Shown: positions 47,673 to 57,372, counted from the stretch's first letter. The stretch is DNA of 64,000 bases from Nocardia mexicana NBRC 108244 (GCF_001613165.1 NZ_BDBV01000007.1:1-64000), one strand, 5' to 3'. Notes: generated by a model not told the origin, from the sequence alone. A program made the numbers and translations.

Positions 47673-48491
47673 TCAGGACGACGCGGGCTCCCACGCCGCC
47701 GGGTCGAGTTCCGGCAGCGTCTCCCCCGTCTCGAGCAGGGCCTTGAGGTTGGTGATGATGCTCGGCCAGCCGCCGCTGACGCCCTCGAGCAGGCCGCTGC
47801 CCGGTTCGAAACCGTCGTGGACCACGGTGAGCTTGACCAGGTCCCCGACCGGCTCCAGTTCGAAGGTCACCTTGGAGCGCGGCTCACTCATCCACTTGCG
47901 TGCCGTGTCGTGGTCGATGCCGAACGCGTCGGCGTGGTCGAGGCTGATGGTGTGCCAGGTATAGGACAGCCGGTTGTAGGGGTCGGCCTCCAGCACCTTC
48001 TGTTCCGAATCGGTGCTCTGCCAATCCCTTTCGTGCCACGTCATGACAGACCCCGACTGCCAGTCGGTATCGAAGTGGGCGCCCCAGTAGCGCTTGGTGA
48101 ACGCCGGCTGCGTCAGCGCCTCCCACAACTTCTCCGGCGTGGTCCGAATGTAGGTGGTGTAGACGAATTCGGTAGTGCTCATGGTCGTGGTCTCCAATGC
48201 GGTCTTGAGGTCGGCGAGCGCGTGCACTCGCCCGCGGTCGTAGCGGTTGATCCAGCGATCGGCGATGGCGTTGATGGGCTCCGCGTTCAGGTAGTGCAGC
48301 TTCTCGCGGCCGCGGCGGCGCGTGGCCACCAGATTCGCCGCCTCCAGCACGGCCAGGTGCTTGCTCACCGCCTGCCGGGACATGTCCAGCCCCGCGCAGA
48401 GCTCGCGCAGCGTCTGCCCGTTGTCCGCGTTCAGGCTGTCGAGCAGCAGGCGCCGGCTCGGATCGGCCAGCGCCTTGAACACCTCGTCCAC
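47673..48491 (-). CDS. ArsR-type HTH fused to SRPBCC (AHSA1-like) domain
   Basis: This 272-residue fusion has an ArsR winged helix (MDEVFKALADPSRRLLLDSL, LRELCAGLDMSRQAVSKHLA, TRRRGREKLHYLNAEPINAI). A lipid- or aromatic-binding SRPBCC domain follows from about residue 104 (VYTTYIRTTPEKLWEALTQP, GWPSIITNLKALLETGETLP). No Cys metal site is seen in the HTH. These two domains are often neighbouring genes; here they are one polypeptide, so ligand binding may control DNA binding. The GTG follows GGAGG by seven bases. A strong promoter with an embedded palindrome lies upstream. Confidence 0.9.
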   Translation of the reverse strand: MDEVFKALADPSRRLLLDSLNADNGQTLRELCAGLDMSRQAVSKHLAVLEAANLVATRRRGREKLHYLNAEPINAIADRWINRYDRGRVHALADLKTALETTTMSTTEFVYTTYIRTTPEKLWEALTQPAFTKRYWGAHFDTDWQSGSVMTWHERDWQSTDSEQKVLEADPYNRLSYTWHTISLDHADAFGIDHDTARKWMSEPRSKVTFELEPVGDLVKLTVVHDGFEPGSGLLEGVSGGWPSIITNLKALLETGETLPELDPAAWEPASS

Positions 48492-48519
48492 GTCGTCACC
48501 TCCATAGGCAACCTTTCGG

Positions 48520-48559
48520 ATGCATATTCAATATAGGCATCCAATTGGTTGCATGTCAA
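48520..48559 (-). promoter_or_regulatory. Promoter and dyad operator of the ArsR-SRPBCC gene
   Basis: TTGACA (48559-48554) and TATATT (48535-48530) are 18 bases apart on the minus strand, one of the best housekeeping promoters in the window. The -10 lies inside ATGC(C)TATATTGAATA(T)GCAT (48540-48520), a near-perfect palindrome, so a bound repressor would block the promoter. A CCAATTGG palindrome fills part of the spacer. Confidence 0.72.
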
Positions 48560-48634
48560 CGTTCGGGCGGACCCGAGGCGGCCGGTTCTCGCGTTCCGCT
48601 GTGGCGGTCACCCTCCATCACCGAATCTGAGAAC

Positions 48635-50863
48635 ATGACCGATCCCACCGCGTATGTGAATCCCTTCGTCGGAACTCAGGACGGCGGCCCCGACTACGGT
48701 CACGGTGGTGGCGCGGGCATGACCTTCCCCGGCGCCGTCGCACCGTTCGGAATGCTGCAATGGAGTCCCGATACCGTGCGCACGGCGGGCGGCGGCTACA
48801 AGTACGAGGACAACCGGCTATACGGATTCTCGCTGACCCATATCTCCGGCCCGGGATGCACTGGTGCACAGGATATTCCGATCCTGCCGATCTCCGGCGT
48901 CATCGGTTCCTCGCCCGCCGAGTCCAGCTATCACCAGACCTTCGACCATCGCGCCGAAGCGGCCGAGCCGGGGTACTACCGTGTCACCACCGACACCGGC
49001 GTGACGACCGAGCTGACCGCCTCGACGCGGTCGGGTTCGGCCCGATTCAGCTTTCCGCCAGGCAAACCCGGCACGGTACTCATCGACCTCACCGGCTCGG
49101 TGAACGGTGTCGACGACGCCGAGGCGACCATCGACGGCAATACGGTCTCGGGCTGGGCCCACACCGGTGGATTCTGTGCCGCACCGAGCCGCTATCGGGT
49201 GTACTTCCACGTCGTCTTCGACCGCCCGGTCACCGGATCCGGTGTGTGGCAGGACAACACCGTGCGCCAGGACACCATGGTGCGCGGCTCGGCACCGACC
49301 CGCCGCACCGACTCCGGCGAGCTGGCGGTGCACGGCAAGGGCTGCGGCGTGTATCTGCAGTTCGACGCGGATCGGCCGGTCCACATGCAGGTGGGACTGT
49401 CGTACGTGAGCGTCGAAGGCGCCCGGAGGAACCTCGAAACCGAGATCGGCACAACGGATCTGGAGACCCTCCGGGCGGCCACCCGGAACCGGTGGCGGCA
49501 ACAACTCGAGCGGATCCGCATCGGCGAAGGCGATCCGGAACGGCTGCGCATCTTCTACACCGCGCTGTATCACTGTCTGCTGCAGCCGTATGTCTTCGAG
49601 GACGCCGACGGGTCCTACACCGGATTCGACGGGCAGGTGCACCGGGTCCGGCCGGGCCGCCACCACTACGCCACCTTCTCCGGCTGGGACACCTACCGCG
49701 GCGAGGCCCAGCTGCTGGCGCTGCTCGTCCCCGACGTGGCCGCCGATATCGCCCAGTCGATGGCCGACGATGCGCGGGCGCTCGGCGACGTGTGGGACCG
49801 CTGGTCGCATCAGAACACGATCACCGGCGTCATGAACGGCGACCCGTACCACTCGATCATCGCCAGTACCTACGCGTTCGGGGCACGCGATTTCGACGCC
49901 GCCGGGGCCCTGGAATCGATGCGCGCGGGCGCCGATCGCATCGGCGAGAAGTCCGGCTACACCGAACGGCCCGGCAACGAGGAGTACCTGCGCCTCGGCT
50001 ACGTGCCCGGAAAGGTGTCCGACACCCTCGAATACTGCCTCGCCGACTTCGGCATCGCGCAGCTGGCCGAGCGGCTCGGTGACGCCGAGACACACCGGCG
50101 GTTCATGCACCGGGCGCACGGCTGGCAACGGCTGTTCAACCCGCGCACCGGCTGGATCCAACCGCGCAACGCCGACGGCTCGTTTCCCGAGCCGTTCGAT
50201 CCCGCCGCCACCGACGGTTACGTGGAAGGCAATGGCGCGCAATACCATTGGATGGTCTTCCCGGATGTCGGCGGCCTGGTCGAGCTGATGGGCGGCCGCG
50301 ACCGGACGACCGCGCGGCTCGACGACTTCTTCACCGAGCTCAACGCCGGCGCGCACCGCCCACACGCCTACCTCGGCAACGAGCCGTCCCTGCAGACCCC
50401 CTGGCTCTACGCCTGGGCCGGGCGGCCCGACCGCACCCAGGACGTCGTGCACCGGGTGCGCACCGAGCTGTACCGTCCCACTCCCGACGGCCTCAGCGGC
50501 AACGACGACCTCGGCGCGCTGTCGGCGTGGTACGTCTGGTCCGCGCTCGGCTTCTACCCGGTGATTCCCGGACGCGCGGAACTGTTCGTGAACCAGCCCG
50601 CGTTCCCGGAGATCGAGGTGACCCGCTCCTCCGGGCAGCAGATCACCGTCTCCGCGCCGGGGGTGTGCGACTCGCTGCGCCATATCCGCTCCCTGAGCGT
50701 CGACGGAACGGCCACCACCAGGGCCTGGTTGCCGGAATCGTTCGCTCGCGACGGCGGGCACCTCGATTTCGGCATGGGACCGACGGGCGATCTCGCCTAC
50801 GGCACAGCCGAATCCGACGCACCGCCCTCCTTCGACACCGGGCGGCTGCCGACGAACGACTGA
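48635..50863 (+). CDS. Glycoside hydrolase family 92 (alpha-mannosidase-type)
   Basis: This 742-residue GH92 enzyme begins with VNPFVGTQDGGPDYGHGGGA. It has SLTHISGPGCTGAQDIPILP, FSGWDTYRGEAQLLALLVPD and the catalytic-region motif SGNDDLGALSAWYVWSALGF, then YPVIPGRAEL. GH92 members are calcium-dependent exo-alpha-mannosidases. No signal peptide is seen from this ATG or in the frame upstream, so the enzyme is probably cytoplasmic, unlike many secreted GH92 enzymes. Mannose-containing glycans such as lipoarabinomannan-type structures are plausible substrates, by inference. It diverges from the ArsR-SRPBCC gene. Confidence 0.92.
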   Translation: MTDPTAYVNPFVGTQDGGPDYGHGGGAGMTFPGAVAPFGMLQWSPDTVRTAGGGYKYEDNRLYGFSLTHISGPGCTGAQDIPILPISGVIGSSPAESSYHQTFDHRAEAAEPGYYRVTTDTGVTTELTASTRSGSARFSFPPGKPGTVLIDLTGSVNGVDDAEATIDGNTVSGWAHTGGFCAAPSRYRVYFHVVFDRPVTGSGVWQDNTVRQDTMVRGSAPTRRTDSGELAVHGKGCGVYLQFDADRPVHMQVGLSYVSVEGARRNLETEIGTTDLETLRAATRNRWRQQLERIRIGEGDPERLRIFYTALYHCLLQPYVFEDADGSYTGFDGQVHRVRPGRHHYATFSGWDTYRGEAQLLALLVPDVAADIAQSMADDARALGDVWDRWSHQNTITGVMNGDPYHSIIASTYAFGARDFDAAGALESMRAGADRIGEKSGYTERPGNEEYLRLGYVPGKVSDTLEYCLADFGIAQLAERLGDAETHRRFMHRAHGWQRLFNPRTGWIQPRNADGSFPEPFDPAATDGYVEGNGAQYHWMVFPDVGGLVELMGGRDRTTARLDDFFTELNAGAHRPHAYLGNEPSLQTPWLYAWAGRPDRTQDVVHRVRTELYRPTPDGLSGNDDLGALSAWYVWSALGFYPVIPGRAELFVNQPAFPEIEVTRSSGQQITVSAPGVCDSLRHIRSLSVDGTATTRAWLPESFARDGGHLDFGMGPTGDLAYGTAESDAPPSFDTGRLPTND

Positions 50864-50921
50864 GGTCGCACCGTCCGCTACGACCGGCCCGATGTCGCGG
50901 CGCACCGGACCGGACGGCAGG

Positions 50922-52178
50922 ATGACACGGGTGTTGCGCAGTTTTCAGGTGACGAACCACAGATCGCTGGCCGAGACGCAGGAACTGCGGCTGGTCGGCA
51001 GCCGGGCCGGCGCGCTGCCCGCGCCCGTGACCGCGGTGCACGGCACGGCCGCCACCGGCAAGTCCAGCCTCGTCGACGCGCTGGGTCATATGCGCGACGC
51101 GGTGCTGAACTCCGTCACCGGGTGGGATCCCTATGCGGGGCCGGTGCGCGCCCCGCATCTCGGATTCGCCGATCGCCCTTCCGAATTCGTCGCCACCTTC
51201 GTCGCCGAGGGGGTGCCGTACACCTACGGCTTCCGGCTCGACAACGCCGACGTCACCGCCGAATGGCTGCACAGCCACCCGCGCAACCGCAAGCGCATCG
51301 TGTTCGAGCGCGAGGGCGACCACGTCCGCATCGGCCCGATGTTCGAACCGGTCCGCTACGGCATCGGGGCGCTGGTGCCGCTGGTGCGCCCGAATGCGTT
51401 GCTGCTCAGCCTGACCGGGCAGATGTACGCCGAGGCCCTGGTCCCGGCCTACCGCTGGTTCTCCGCGCAGCTGGATGTGCAACGCGGGCAAGCGGATCCG
51501 CAGAGCATCGCGCATCGACTGGGCAGCCACATCTCCCGGTCCGCCGACAACGCCGCACGCCTGCTCACGCTGCTGCGCTCGGCCGATCTGGGCATCGAGG
51601 ATCTGCTGATCGCGGAGAACGATCCGATGTACGCCGACTACCTGCGCGACCTGGACGGCGATATCGCCGGGGCGGCAACCGAACTCGACGCCTGCATCGC
51701 CTCGCCCGCGCGCGCCGAACAGCTGCAGCACACCCACGGCCTCACCCCGGTCGCGCTGGAACGCGAGCTGAGCAACCTGCGTGCCGCCCGCGACACCCTG
51801 TACTCGCGCATGGTGGCTCGCCGGGGTGTCGGCCTCGGCCTGGTGCACGAGGGCATCACCGCCGCCTTCGACATCGCCGACGAGTCCACCGCGACGCTGG
51901 CGCTGCTGCGATTGCTGCCGCCGATGCTGGACGCGCTCGACACCGGCCGGGTGCTGGCCGTCGACGATATCGACACCCACCTCACCGGCGACGCGACCGA
52001 CCGGCTGATCCAGCTGTTCCAGAATCCGGAAACCAACTCCCGGGGCGCCCAGCTGATCTTCACCACCCGCAACCGCACCCTGGTGGACCGCGGCAACGGC
52101 CGCTCCCAACACCGCCGCACCACCGTCTGGCAACTGCGCCGCACCCCCGAGGGCACCACCGAACTCACCGCCCACTGA
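50922..52178 (+). CDS. Orphan AAA-type ATPase (AAA15-like)
   Basis: This protein of about 418 residues begins LRSFQVTNHRSLAETQELRL, the start typical of SMC/OLD/AAA15 ATPases. It has Walker A GTAATGKSS (41-49), a Walker B-like VLAVDDIDTHL, and FTTRNRTLVDRG in place of the usual sensor region. The middle is helical (LERELSNLRAARDTLYSRMV). Related ATPases often drive phage defence with a nuclease partner. Here no nuclease domain or partner gene is adjacent, so a housekeeping role is equally possible. An ATG ten codons upstream (50892) is an alternative start. Confidence 0.75.
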   Translation: MTRVLRSFQVTNHRSLAETQELRLVGSRAGALPAPVTAVHGTAATGKSSLVDALGHMRDAVLNSVTGWDPYAGPVRAPHLGFADRPSEFVATFVAEGVPYTYGFRLDNADVTAEWLHSHPRNRKRIVFEREGDHVRIGPMFEPVRYGIGALVPLVRPNALLLSLTGQMYAEALVPAYRWFSAQLDVQRGQADPQSIAHRLGSHISRSADNAARLLTLLRSADLGIEDLLIAENDPMYADYLRDLDGDIAGAATELDACIASPARAEQLQHTHGLTPVALERELSNLRAARDTLYSRMVARRGVGLGLVHEGITAAFDIADESTATLALLRLLPPMLDALDTGRVLAVDDIDTHLTGDATDRLIQLFQNPETNSRGAQLIFTTRNRTLVDRGNGRSQHRRTTVWQLRRTPEGTTELTAH

Positions 52179-52223
52179 GCGCGGCCGGCAGGTGTGCCGA
52201 TGCCCGGCGCATAGCATGGGGGC

Positions 52224-52589
52224 ATGCTGGAGATCGCGTTCCTGGTCATGGTCGTCGTGGTGCTGGTGGTGCTGGTCACGTCCTTTCGGCGCGGGCGGGG
52301 GAAGGCGGGATCGGCGCCGGGCCGCGGCTGGAACCGGCCGGAGCCCGAGACCGGAACCCTGCACGTCACCGGGGTGAGCCCGCGACCGGCCGCGCAGGGC
52401 AGCCAGTACGTCACCATCACCGGCACCCTCTCCGGTCCGTCGGTAGCCGGAGAGAGCGTCTACGGCCGCTTCGCCTGGGATGTCAACCAGTGGCCCTCCC
52501 CCGGCGATCAGATCCCGGTCGTGTACCCGCCGGGAAAGCCGCAGCACTGGCAACTCGGTCACCCGGGCGCCCGCCCGCCATTCGGCTGA
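52224..52589 (+). CDS. Small single-pass membrane protein
   Basis: This 121-residue protein has an N-terminal helix (LEIAFLVMVVVVLVVLVTSF) followed by RRGRGK, so the rest is probably cytoplasmic by the positive-inside rule. The soluble part (GTLHVTGVSPRPAAQGSQYV, SVYGRFAWDVNQWPSPGDQI) looks like a small beta domain, as in proteins with DUF3592-like folds. Function is unknown. It is 45 bases after the AAA ATPase on the same strand and may share its transcript. Confidence 0.75.
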   Translation: MLEIAFLVMVVVVLVVLVTSFRRGRGKAGSAPGRGWNRPEPETGTLHVTGVSPRPAAQGSQYVTITGTLSGPSVAGESVYGRFAWDVNQWPSPGDQIPVVYPPGKPQHWQLGHPGARPPFG

Positions 52590-52620
52590 CCGCCGCGACA
52601 ACCTTCCCGCCCCATATCGG

Positions 52621-52648
52621 GGATTCCGGCCGAAAGCACGCCGGAAAT
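52621..52648. repeat. Family-1 palindromic element, single copy
   Basis: GGATTCCGGCCGAAAGC followed by ACGCCGGAAAT, a forward-type element, lies between the convergent small membrane protein gene and the MetE-like gene. It may double as a terminator hairpin, but there is no U-run. Confidence 0.75.
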
Positions 52649-52665
52649 GCGGGATTGGTTACCTC

Positions 52666-53706
52666 CTACTCGAAGGTGATCGACTCCGGTTCGTCGGCGA
52701 AGACACGAGCGGTTTCGGCGGCCAGTTCGAGGGCGCGGCGGGACCAGGGTGCGGAGGCACCGGCCAGCCCGCAGGCGGGGGTGACGATCACCCGATCGGC
52801 GAGCAGGCGGCGCGGGAAGCCGAGGCGGTCCAGCAGCCGCACACCGGGCTCGGCGACATCGCGCCAGGTGACGCGCCCGCCGGGAGCGACGGTCGGCACC
52901 AGCCCGAGCGCCAGGTACTTCCCCGAATCCAGCAGTTCACCGATATTGTCGAGATCGCCCGTGCCGATCGCGGCGATATCGAATCCGACTGCGGCGGCGG
53001 AACTTCCGCGTAGCAGGCCCAGCGCGGGCGGTTCGGCGCAGGTGTGCACCAGCACGGACGCATCCAGCGCGGTCACCACGGAATCGAGCACGGCCAGCGC
53101 CTCGGGCTCCGGCATCGCGCGCACCGTGTGCATCGTGCTCGGCCCACGAATGGACCCGTCGAGAACGGCGGTCAGCGACGGTTCGTCCAGCTGCACCACG
53201 ACATTCGCACCGAGCCGCTTACCGACCTCGGCGATATGCTGCGCTAGGCCCTCCGCGAGGGATTCCGAAAGATCGCGCACCGCACCGGAATCGGTGAGAA
53301 CGCGATGTCCGCCGACGAGCTCGACCTGCGCCGCCAGCGTCAGCGGCCCCGCGACCTGCACCTTCACCGCGTGGTTACGCCCGGCCAAACCGGCTGTCTC
53401 CCAGGCCTCTTCGAGCGCATCGAGGTCGATTCGCAGCAGATCGAAGGCGCGCCGCGAGACCGTACCGGGCCGCGGCGCCATCCGATAGCCCCGCGGCGTC
53501 GTGTCGAACTGCATGTCCACCAGCAGTCCCGACATCCGCCCGATCATGTCCGAACCCGTACCGCGCCCGGGCAATTCGACCAGATGCGGCAGCTCACCCA
53601 GCTCGCCGACGATGGTCGCCGCCGCCTCGCGCGGATCGGTGCCCGGCCAGGAGCCGACGCCGGTGGCGATACCGCCGCGCAGCACTACGTCCTTACCCGA
53701 CGTCAT
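52666..53706 (-). CDS. MetE-like (cobalamin-independent methionine synthase C-terminal) protein, Rv3015c-like
   Basis: This 346-residue protein consists only of the MetE catalytic barrel fold: ATGVGSWPGTDPREAAATIV, VKVQVAGPLTLAAQVELVGG, VVVQLDEPSLTAVLDGSI. The zinc ligands are likely in VLVHTCAEPP and TPACGLAG. It lacks the N-terminal half of true MetE (about 750 residues), so it is not a normal methionine synthase. It may transfer methyl groups from another donor. The gene order with mnmA and the desulfurase recalls M. tuberculosis. The ATG at 53706 is chosen from the conserved start; a second ATG lies five codons upstream. Confidence 0.85.
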   Translation of the reverse strand: MTSGKDVVLRGGIATGVGSWPGTDPREAAATIVGELGELPHLVELPGRGTGSDMIGRMSGLLVDMQFDTTPRGYRMAPRPGTVSRRAFDLLRIDLDALEEAWETAGLAGRNHAVKVQVAGPLTLAAQVELVGGHRVLTDSGAVRDLSESLAEGLAQHIAEVGKRLGANVVVQLDEPSLTAVLDGSIRGPSTMHTVRAMPEPEALAVLDSVVTALDASVLVHTCAEPPALGLLRGSSAAAVGFDIAAIGTGDLDNIGELLDSGKYLALGLVPTVAPGGRVTWRDVAEPGVRLLDRLGFPRRLLADRVIVTPACGLAGASAPWSRRALELAAETARVFADEPESITFE

Positions 53707-53941
53707 CGTGCACCATCCATCTCGTTCGGCCACGCCGTTCCTCGCACGCGACTGCGCGGCCATTTCGGAAGTCCCGTGCGCGATCCGGGTCCGGATCACC
53801 GTCCGGACGACAGACCTCGACGTCCTTGGCGCACGGGTGCGACATCCACAGCCTACGACGCGTCATGGATTGATCACGACCCACCCGAGACGCCGTCGGG
53901 GGGACTCGTCGCTCCGCCGCGGACGCTACGGAGACCGCGGC

Positions 53942-55063
53942 TCACCCGGCCACGTCCGGGACGGACCCGGCCGGTATCCCCGCCCGCTCGCGCCCGGTGT
54001 CGCTGATCGTCCCGCTGCCGATCACCTCGTCGCCCGCCGTGTCCGGCCGATACAGCACCACCGCCTGACCACGGGCGACGCCGGTCAGCGGCTCGCGCAG
54101 GTGCACCTCGAGACCGCCGTCCACCGCCTCGGCGACCGCCGGGGCGGTGCCGCCGTGGGCACGCACCTGAGCCACGCATTCGATCGGCCCCGACGGCGCG
54201 GCCCCGGAGGTCCAGACGGCCCGCTCCGCGCGCACCGTCCACACCTCCAGATCCTCGGCGGCGCCCACGTGAACGGTGCCGGAATCGGGATCGATCTCGG
54301 TGACGTAGCGGGGACGGCCGTCGGGTGCGGGGCCCGGCAGGCCCAGCCCCTTGCGCTGGCCGATCGTGAATCCGTGCACGCCTTCGTGATCGCCGAGCTT
54401 GTGCCCGTCGGAATCGACGATGGCGCCCGGCCGGATACCGATCTTCGCGCCGAGGAATGCGCGGGTATCGCCGGAGGGAATGAAGCAGATGTCGTGCGAG
54501 TCGGGCTTGTTCGCGACCGACAGGCCGCGCTCGGCGGCCTCCTCGCGGATCCGCGGCTTCGGGGTGTCGCCCACCGGGAACATCGCCCGCGTCAGCTGCT
54601 CGGCGGTCAGCACGGCCAGCACGTAGGACTGGTCCTTGTCGGCGTCGACCGCGCGGCGCAGCACGCCGTCGTCCAGCCGCGCGTAGTGGCCGGTGACCAC
54701 GGCGTCGAAGCCGAGCGCCACCGCGCGGTCGGCGAGGGCGGAGAACTTGATCTTCTCGTTGCAGCGCAGGCACGGATTCGGCGTCTCGCCGGCCGCGTAG
54801 GCGGCGACGAAATCGTCGATCACGTCCTCCTTGAAGCGGTCGGCGAAATCCCAGACGTAGAACGGGATTCCGAGCACATCCGCGGCGCGGCGGGCGTCAC
54901 CGGCGTCCTCCTTGGAGCAGCAGCCCCGCGCCCCGGTGCGCAGCGTCCCGGGGTTCGCCGACAGCGCCAGATGCACCCCGACCACCTCGTGGCCGGCGTC
55001 CACCGCGCGGGCGGCCGCCACGGCGGAATCCACGCCGCCGCTCATCGCAGCGAGCACTCTCAT
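53942..55063 (-). CDS. mnmA: tRNA-specific 2-thiouridylase
   Basis: MnmA activates U34 of tRNA(Lys, Glu, Gln) with ATP and inserts sulfur to make 2-thiouridine. The 373-residue protein has the PP-loop [16 protein letters not shown] (about 5-20). The catalytic Cys pair is Cys98/Cys101 (NPCLRCN) with Cys193 (DICFIP). Further motifs are [16 protein letters not shown], and [15 protein letters not shown] of the C-terminal barrel. It overlaps the cysteine desulfurase gene by four bases (ATGA), so the sulfur donor and the thiolase are translated together. Confidence 0.96.
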   Translation of the reverse strand: MRVLAAMSGGVDSAVAAARAVDAGHEVVGVHLALSANPGTLRTGARGCCSKEDAGDARRAADVLGIPFYVWDFADRFKEDVIDDFVAAYAAGETPNPCLRCNEKIKFSALADRAVALGFDAVVTGHYARLDDGVLRRAVDADKDQSYVLAVLTAEQLTRAMFPVGDTPKPRIREEAAERGLSVANKPDSHDICFIPSGDTRAFLGAKIGIRPGAIVDSDGHKLGDHEGVHGFTIGQRKGLGLPGPAPDGRPRYVTEIDPDSGTVHVGAAEDLEVWTVRAERAVWTSGAAPSGPIECVAQVRAHGGTAPAVAEAVDGGLEVHLREPLTGVARGQAVVLYRPDTAGDEVIGSGTISDTGRERAGIPAGSVPDVAG

Positions 55064-56289
55064 CGCGTACCTCCTTTCGCACCGGCCAGCCCGGCCGCCT
55101 TGGCGCGCTCCACCACCGGCGGCAGCGCCTCCAGCAGTCGTTCTATGTCGTATCCGGTTGTGGTGTGCCCCAACGAGAACCGCAGCGAACCGCGGGCCTG
55201 CCGGGCCTCGACGCCCATCGCCAGCAGGACGTGGCTGGGCGCGGCGACCCCCGCGTTGCAGGCCGACCCCGTGGAGCATTCGATCCCCGCGGCGTCCAGC
55301 AGCATCAGCAGCGAATCACCCTCGCAGCCGGGGAAGGTGAAGTGCGCATTGCCGGGCAGGCGCCGCCCGTCGGCCGGGCCGTTGAGGACCGCGTCCGGGA
55401 CCGCGTCGTGCACACCGACGATCAGGTCGTCCCGGAGTCGGCTCAATTCGGCTGTGCGCCTGGGCAACCCGGTCACCGTCTCGCGCAGAGCGGCCGCCAG
55501 CCCCAGCGCCGCGGGCACATCCGAGGTACCCGACCGCAGATCGCGCTCGTGACCGCCGCCGTGCACCAGCGGAACACACGACACCTGCCGTCCCAGCAGC
55601 AGCACGCCGACGCCGTGCGGACCGCCGACCTTGTGCCCGGCGAAACTGGCCGCCGACAGCCCCGAGGCGCCGAAGTCGATGGGCAGCTGTGCCCCGGCCT
55701 GCACCGCGTCGCTGTGCATCGGGACGTCGAATTCCTGTGCCACGGCGGCCAATTCGCCGATCGGCTCGATGGTGCCGACCTCGTTGTTGGCCCACATGAC
55801 GGTCACCAGCGCGGTGTCGCCGGCATGTTCGGCCAGCGCCGCGCGCAGCGTGCGCGGCGACACCGTGCCCGCCGCGTCGACGTCGAGCAACGTCACCTGC
55901 GCACCCTCGTGCTGTTCCAGCCACTCCACGGCGTCGAGCACCGCATGGTGCTCGACCGCGCTCACCAGAATCCTGGTCCGCCGCGGATCGGCGGCCCGGC
56001 GCGCCCAGTAGATCCCCTTGACGGCGAGATTGTCGCTTTCGGTGCCACCGGAGGTGAAGATGACCTCCGACGGCCGCGCCCCCAGATCGGCGGCGATCGA
56101 CTCGCGCGCCTCCTCCAGCATGCGCCGCGCCGCGCGCCCCGAGCCGTGCAGCGACGACGCGTTCCCCGCCGTGCGCAGCGCAGCCGTCATCGCCTCGATC
56201 GCGGCCGGGAACATGGGTGTCGTCGCCGCGTGATCGAGGTAGACAGTCTGGGGCACCGCACCGACCGGACCCGGGATAGCCGACTTCAT
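55060..56289 (-). CDS. Cysteine desulfurase, IscS/NifS type
   Basis: This 409-residue PLP enzyme takes sulfur from cysteine. It has [20 protein letters not shown] at the N-terminus and [15 protein letters not shown]. The PLP lysine is in [20 protein letters not shown], and the catalytic cysteine is in [20 protein letters not shown]. The cysteine loop is of the class I (IscS/NifS) kind. No scaffold or other Fe-S assembly gene is adjacent. The direct overlap with mnmA suggests its main partner is tRNA thiolation, although it may also serve other sulfur pathways, as in M. tuberculosis IscS. Confidence 0.95.
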   Translation of the reverse strand: MKSAIPGPVGAVPQTVYLDHAATTPMFPAAIEAMTAALRTAGNASSLHGSGRAARRMLEEARESIAADLGARPSEVIFTSGGTESDNLAVKGIYWARRAADPRRTRILVSAVEHHAVLDAVEWLEQHEGAQVTLLDVDAAGTVSPRTLRAALAEHAGDTALVTVMWANNEVGTIEPIGELAAVAQEFDVPMHSDAVQAGAQLPIDFGASGLSAASFAGHKVGGPHGVGVLLLGRQVSCVPLVHGGGHERDLRSGTSDVPAALGLAAALRETVTGLPRRTAELSRLRDDLIVGVHDAVPDAVLNGPADGRRLPGNAHFTFPGCEGDSLLMLLDAAGIECSTGSACNAGVAAPSHVLLAMGVEARQARGSLRFSLGHTTTGYDIERLLEALPPVVERAKAAGLAGAKGGTR

Positions 56290-56431
56290 GACCGATAAAG
56301 CCTATCCCACCGTTGACCTGCACATCTTGGGGGTATCCCTCCGCACTCTCCGATTTCCCACGAACTCACCCACGATCGGCAACCCACCGACCACCGTCCC
56401 GTATTCCCGGTCGGGCACCAACCGCGCCCCG

Positions 56432-57271
56432 CTACCCCGTGAGCGATTGGGTGCCGAGGACGGTGAGGAGGGCGAGGCGTTCGGCGTCCTCGGTGCCGGG
56501 TTCGGCGGTGTCGATCATGATGCGGAGATCGCTGCCCGCGACCGTGAACAGGTCGCAGTCCAGCGTTATCGGGCCGACGCGCGGATGCTCGATCGTCTTG
56601 CGGGCAGGCTCGCGGCCGCCGACGGCGCCGGACTCCCACAGTTCGGCGAAGCGGGCGCTGTGGCCGCGCAGGTCCGCGATCAGCTTCCGCAGCTGCCGGT
56701 CGGCCGGATAGCGGGCGGCCGCGGTGCGCATATCGGACACCAGTGCCGTCTCGAGTTCGCGCAGGTCCTCCGGCGTGCGGCGGGCCGGACCGCCCGGGCC
56801 GACGAACTGCCGCCACACCCGATTGCGTTCGTAGCCGCGCCATCCGGTGTGGTCGCCGACCAGGGCCGCGCACATCGAGTTGGCCAGCAGCAGCGTCCAG
56901 GCGGCGTCGTAGACCGCGACGGGCGCGCCGGACAGCCGGTCCAGCACGCGGTGGACGCTCGGGGGGATATAGGTGGGCACGGTCTCCGGTTCCGGCGGGG
57001 CCAGCATCGCGAGCCGGAACAGATGCGTGCGGGCCTCCGCCGACAACCGCAGTGCCCGGGCGAGCGCCTCGACGACCTGGGCCGAGGGGTGGACGGCGCG
57101 GCCCTGCTCGAGCCTGGTGACGTAGTCGACGGAAATGCCGGTCAGCAGCGCCAGCTCTTCGCGGCGCAGTCCGGGAGCGCGCCGCGGACCACCGACGGGC
57201 AGCCCGGCGTCCTGCGGCGAGACCTGGTCGCGCCAGCGGCGGATCGCCTTGCCGAATTCCGTTGTCGCCAT
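56432..57271 (-). CDS. XRE-family regulator with MmyB-like ligand-binding domain
   Basis: This 279-residue regulator has an N-terminal HTH_3 (GLRREELALLTGISVDYVTR, LEQGRAVHPSAQVVEALARA) and a C-terminal MmyB/PAS-like domain (YDAAWTLLLANSMCAALVGD, VGPITLDCDLFTVAGSDLRI). The MmyB domain is known to bind fatty-acid-like ligands in related proteins. It is divergent from a short-chain dehydrogenase gene with about 100 bases between them, a frequent pairing in actinobacteria where the dehydrogenase is the target. A dyad at 57298-57320 lies in between. Confidence 0.93.
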   Translation of the reverse strand: MATTEFGKAIRRWRDQVSPQDAGLPVGGPRRAPGLRREELALLTGISVDYVTRLEQGRAVHPSAQVVEALARALRLSAEARTHLFRLAMLAPPEPETVPTYIPPSVHRVLDRLSGAPVAVYDAAWTLLLANSMCAALVGDHTGWRGYERNRVWRQFVGPGGPARRTPEDLRELETALVSDMRTAAARYPADRQLRKLIADLRGHSARFAELWESGAVGGREPARKTIEHPRVGPITLDCDLFTVAGSDLRIMIDTAEPGTEDAERLALLTVLGTQSLTG

Positions 57272-57297
57272 GACCTCAGTGTGCCCGGCGGTAAATC

Positions 57298-57320
57298 GGG
57301 CTGCCTGGTATCGGCAGTCC
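57298..57320. promoter_or_regulatory. Dyad in XRE/SDR intergenic region
   Basis: CTGCC-TGGTATC-GGCAG, extended by GG at the left and CC at the right, is a nearly perfect 23-base dyad between the divergent regulator and dehydrogenase genes. It is the best operator candidate there. Confidence 0.5.
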
Positions 57321-57372
57321 CATGAAGAGCAGACGACTGGTTGGCCGTCCGGGCCGCGGCGAATCTGAGGCC

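Noticed and set aside
50922..52178. Calling the AAA ATPase a phage-defence protein
   Set aside because: No nuclease domain, no reverse transcriptase or toxin partner, and no other defence gene in the window; kept only as a possibility.
52666..53706. Annotation as methionine synthase MetE
   Set aside because: Only the C-terminal half-fold is present at 346 residues; calling it MetE would overstate its function.
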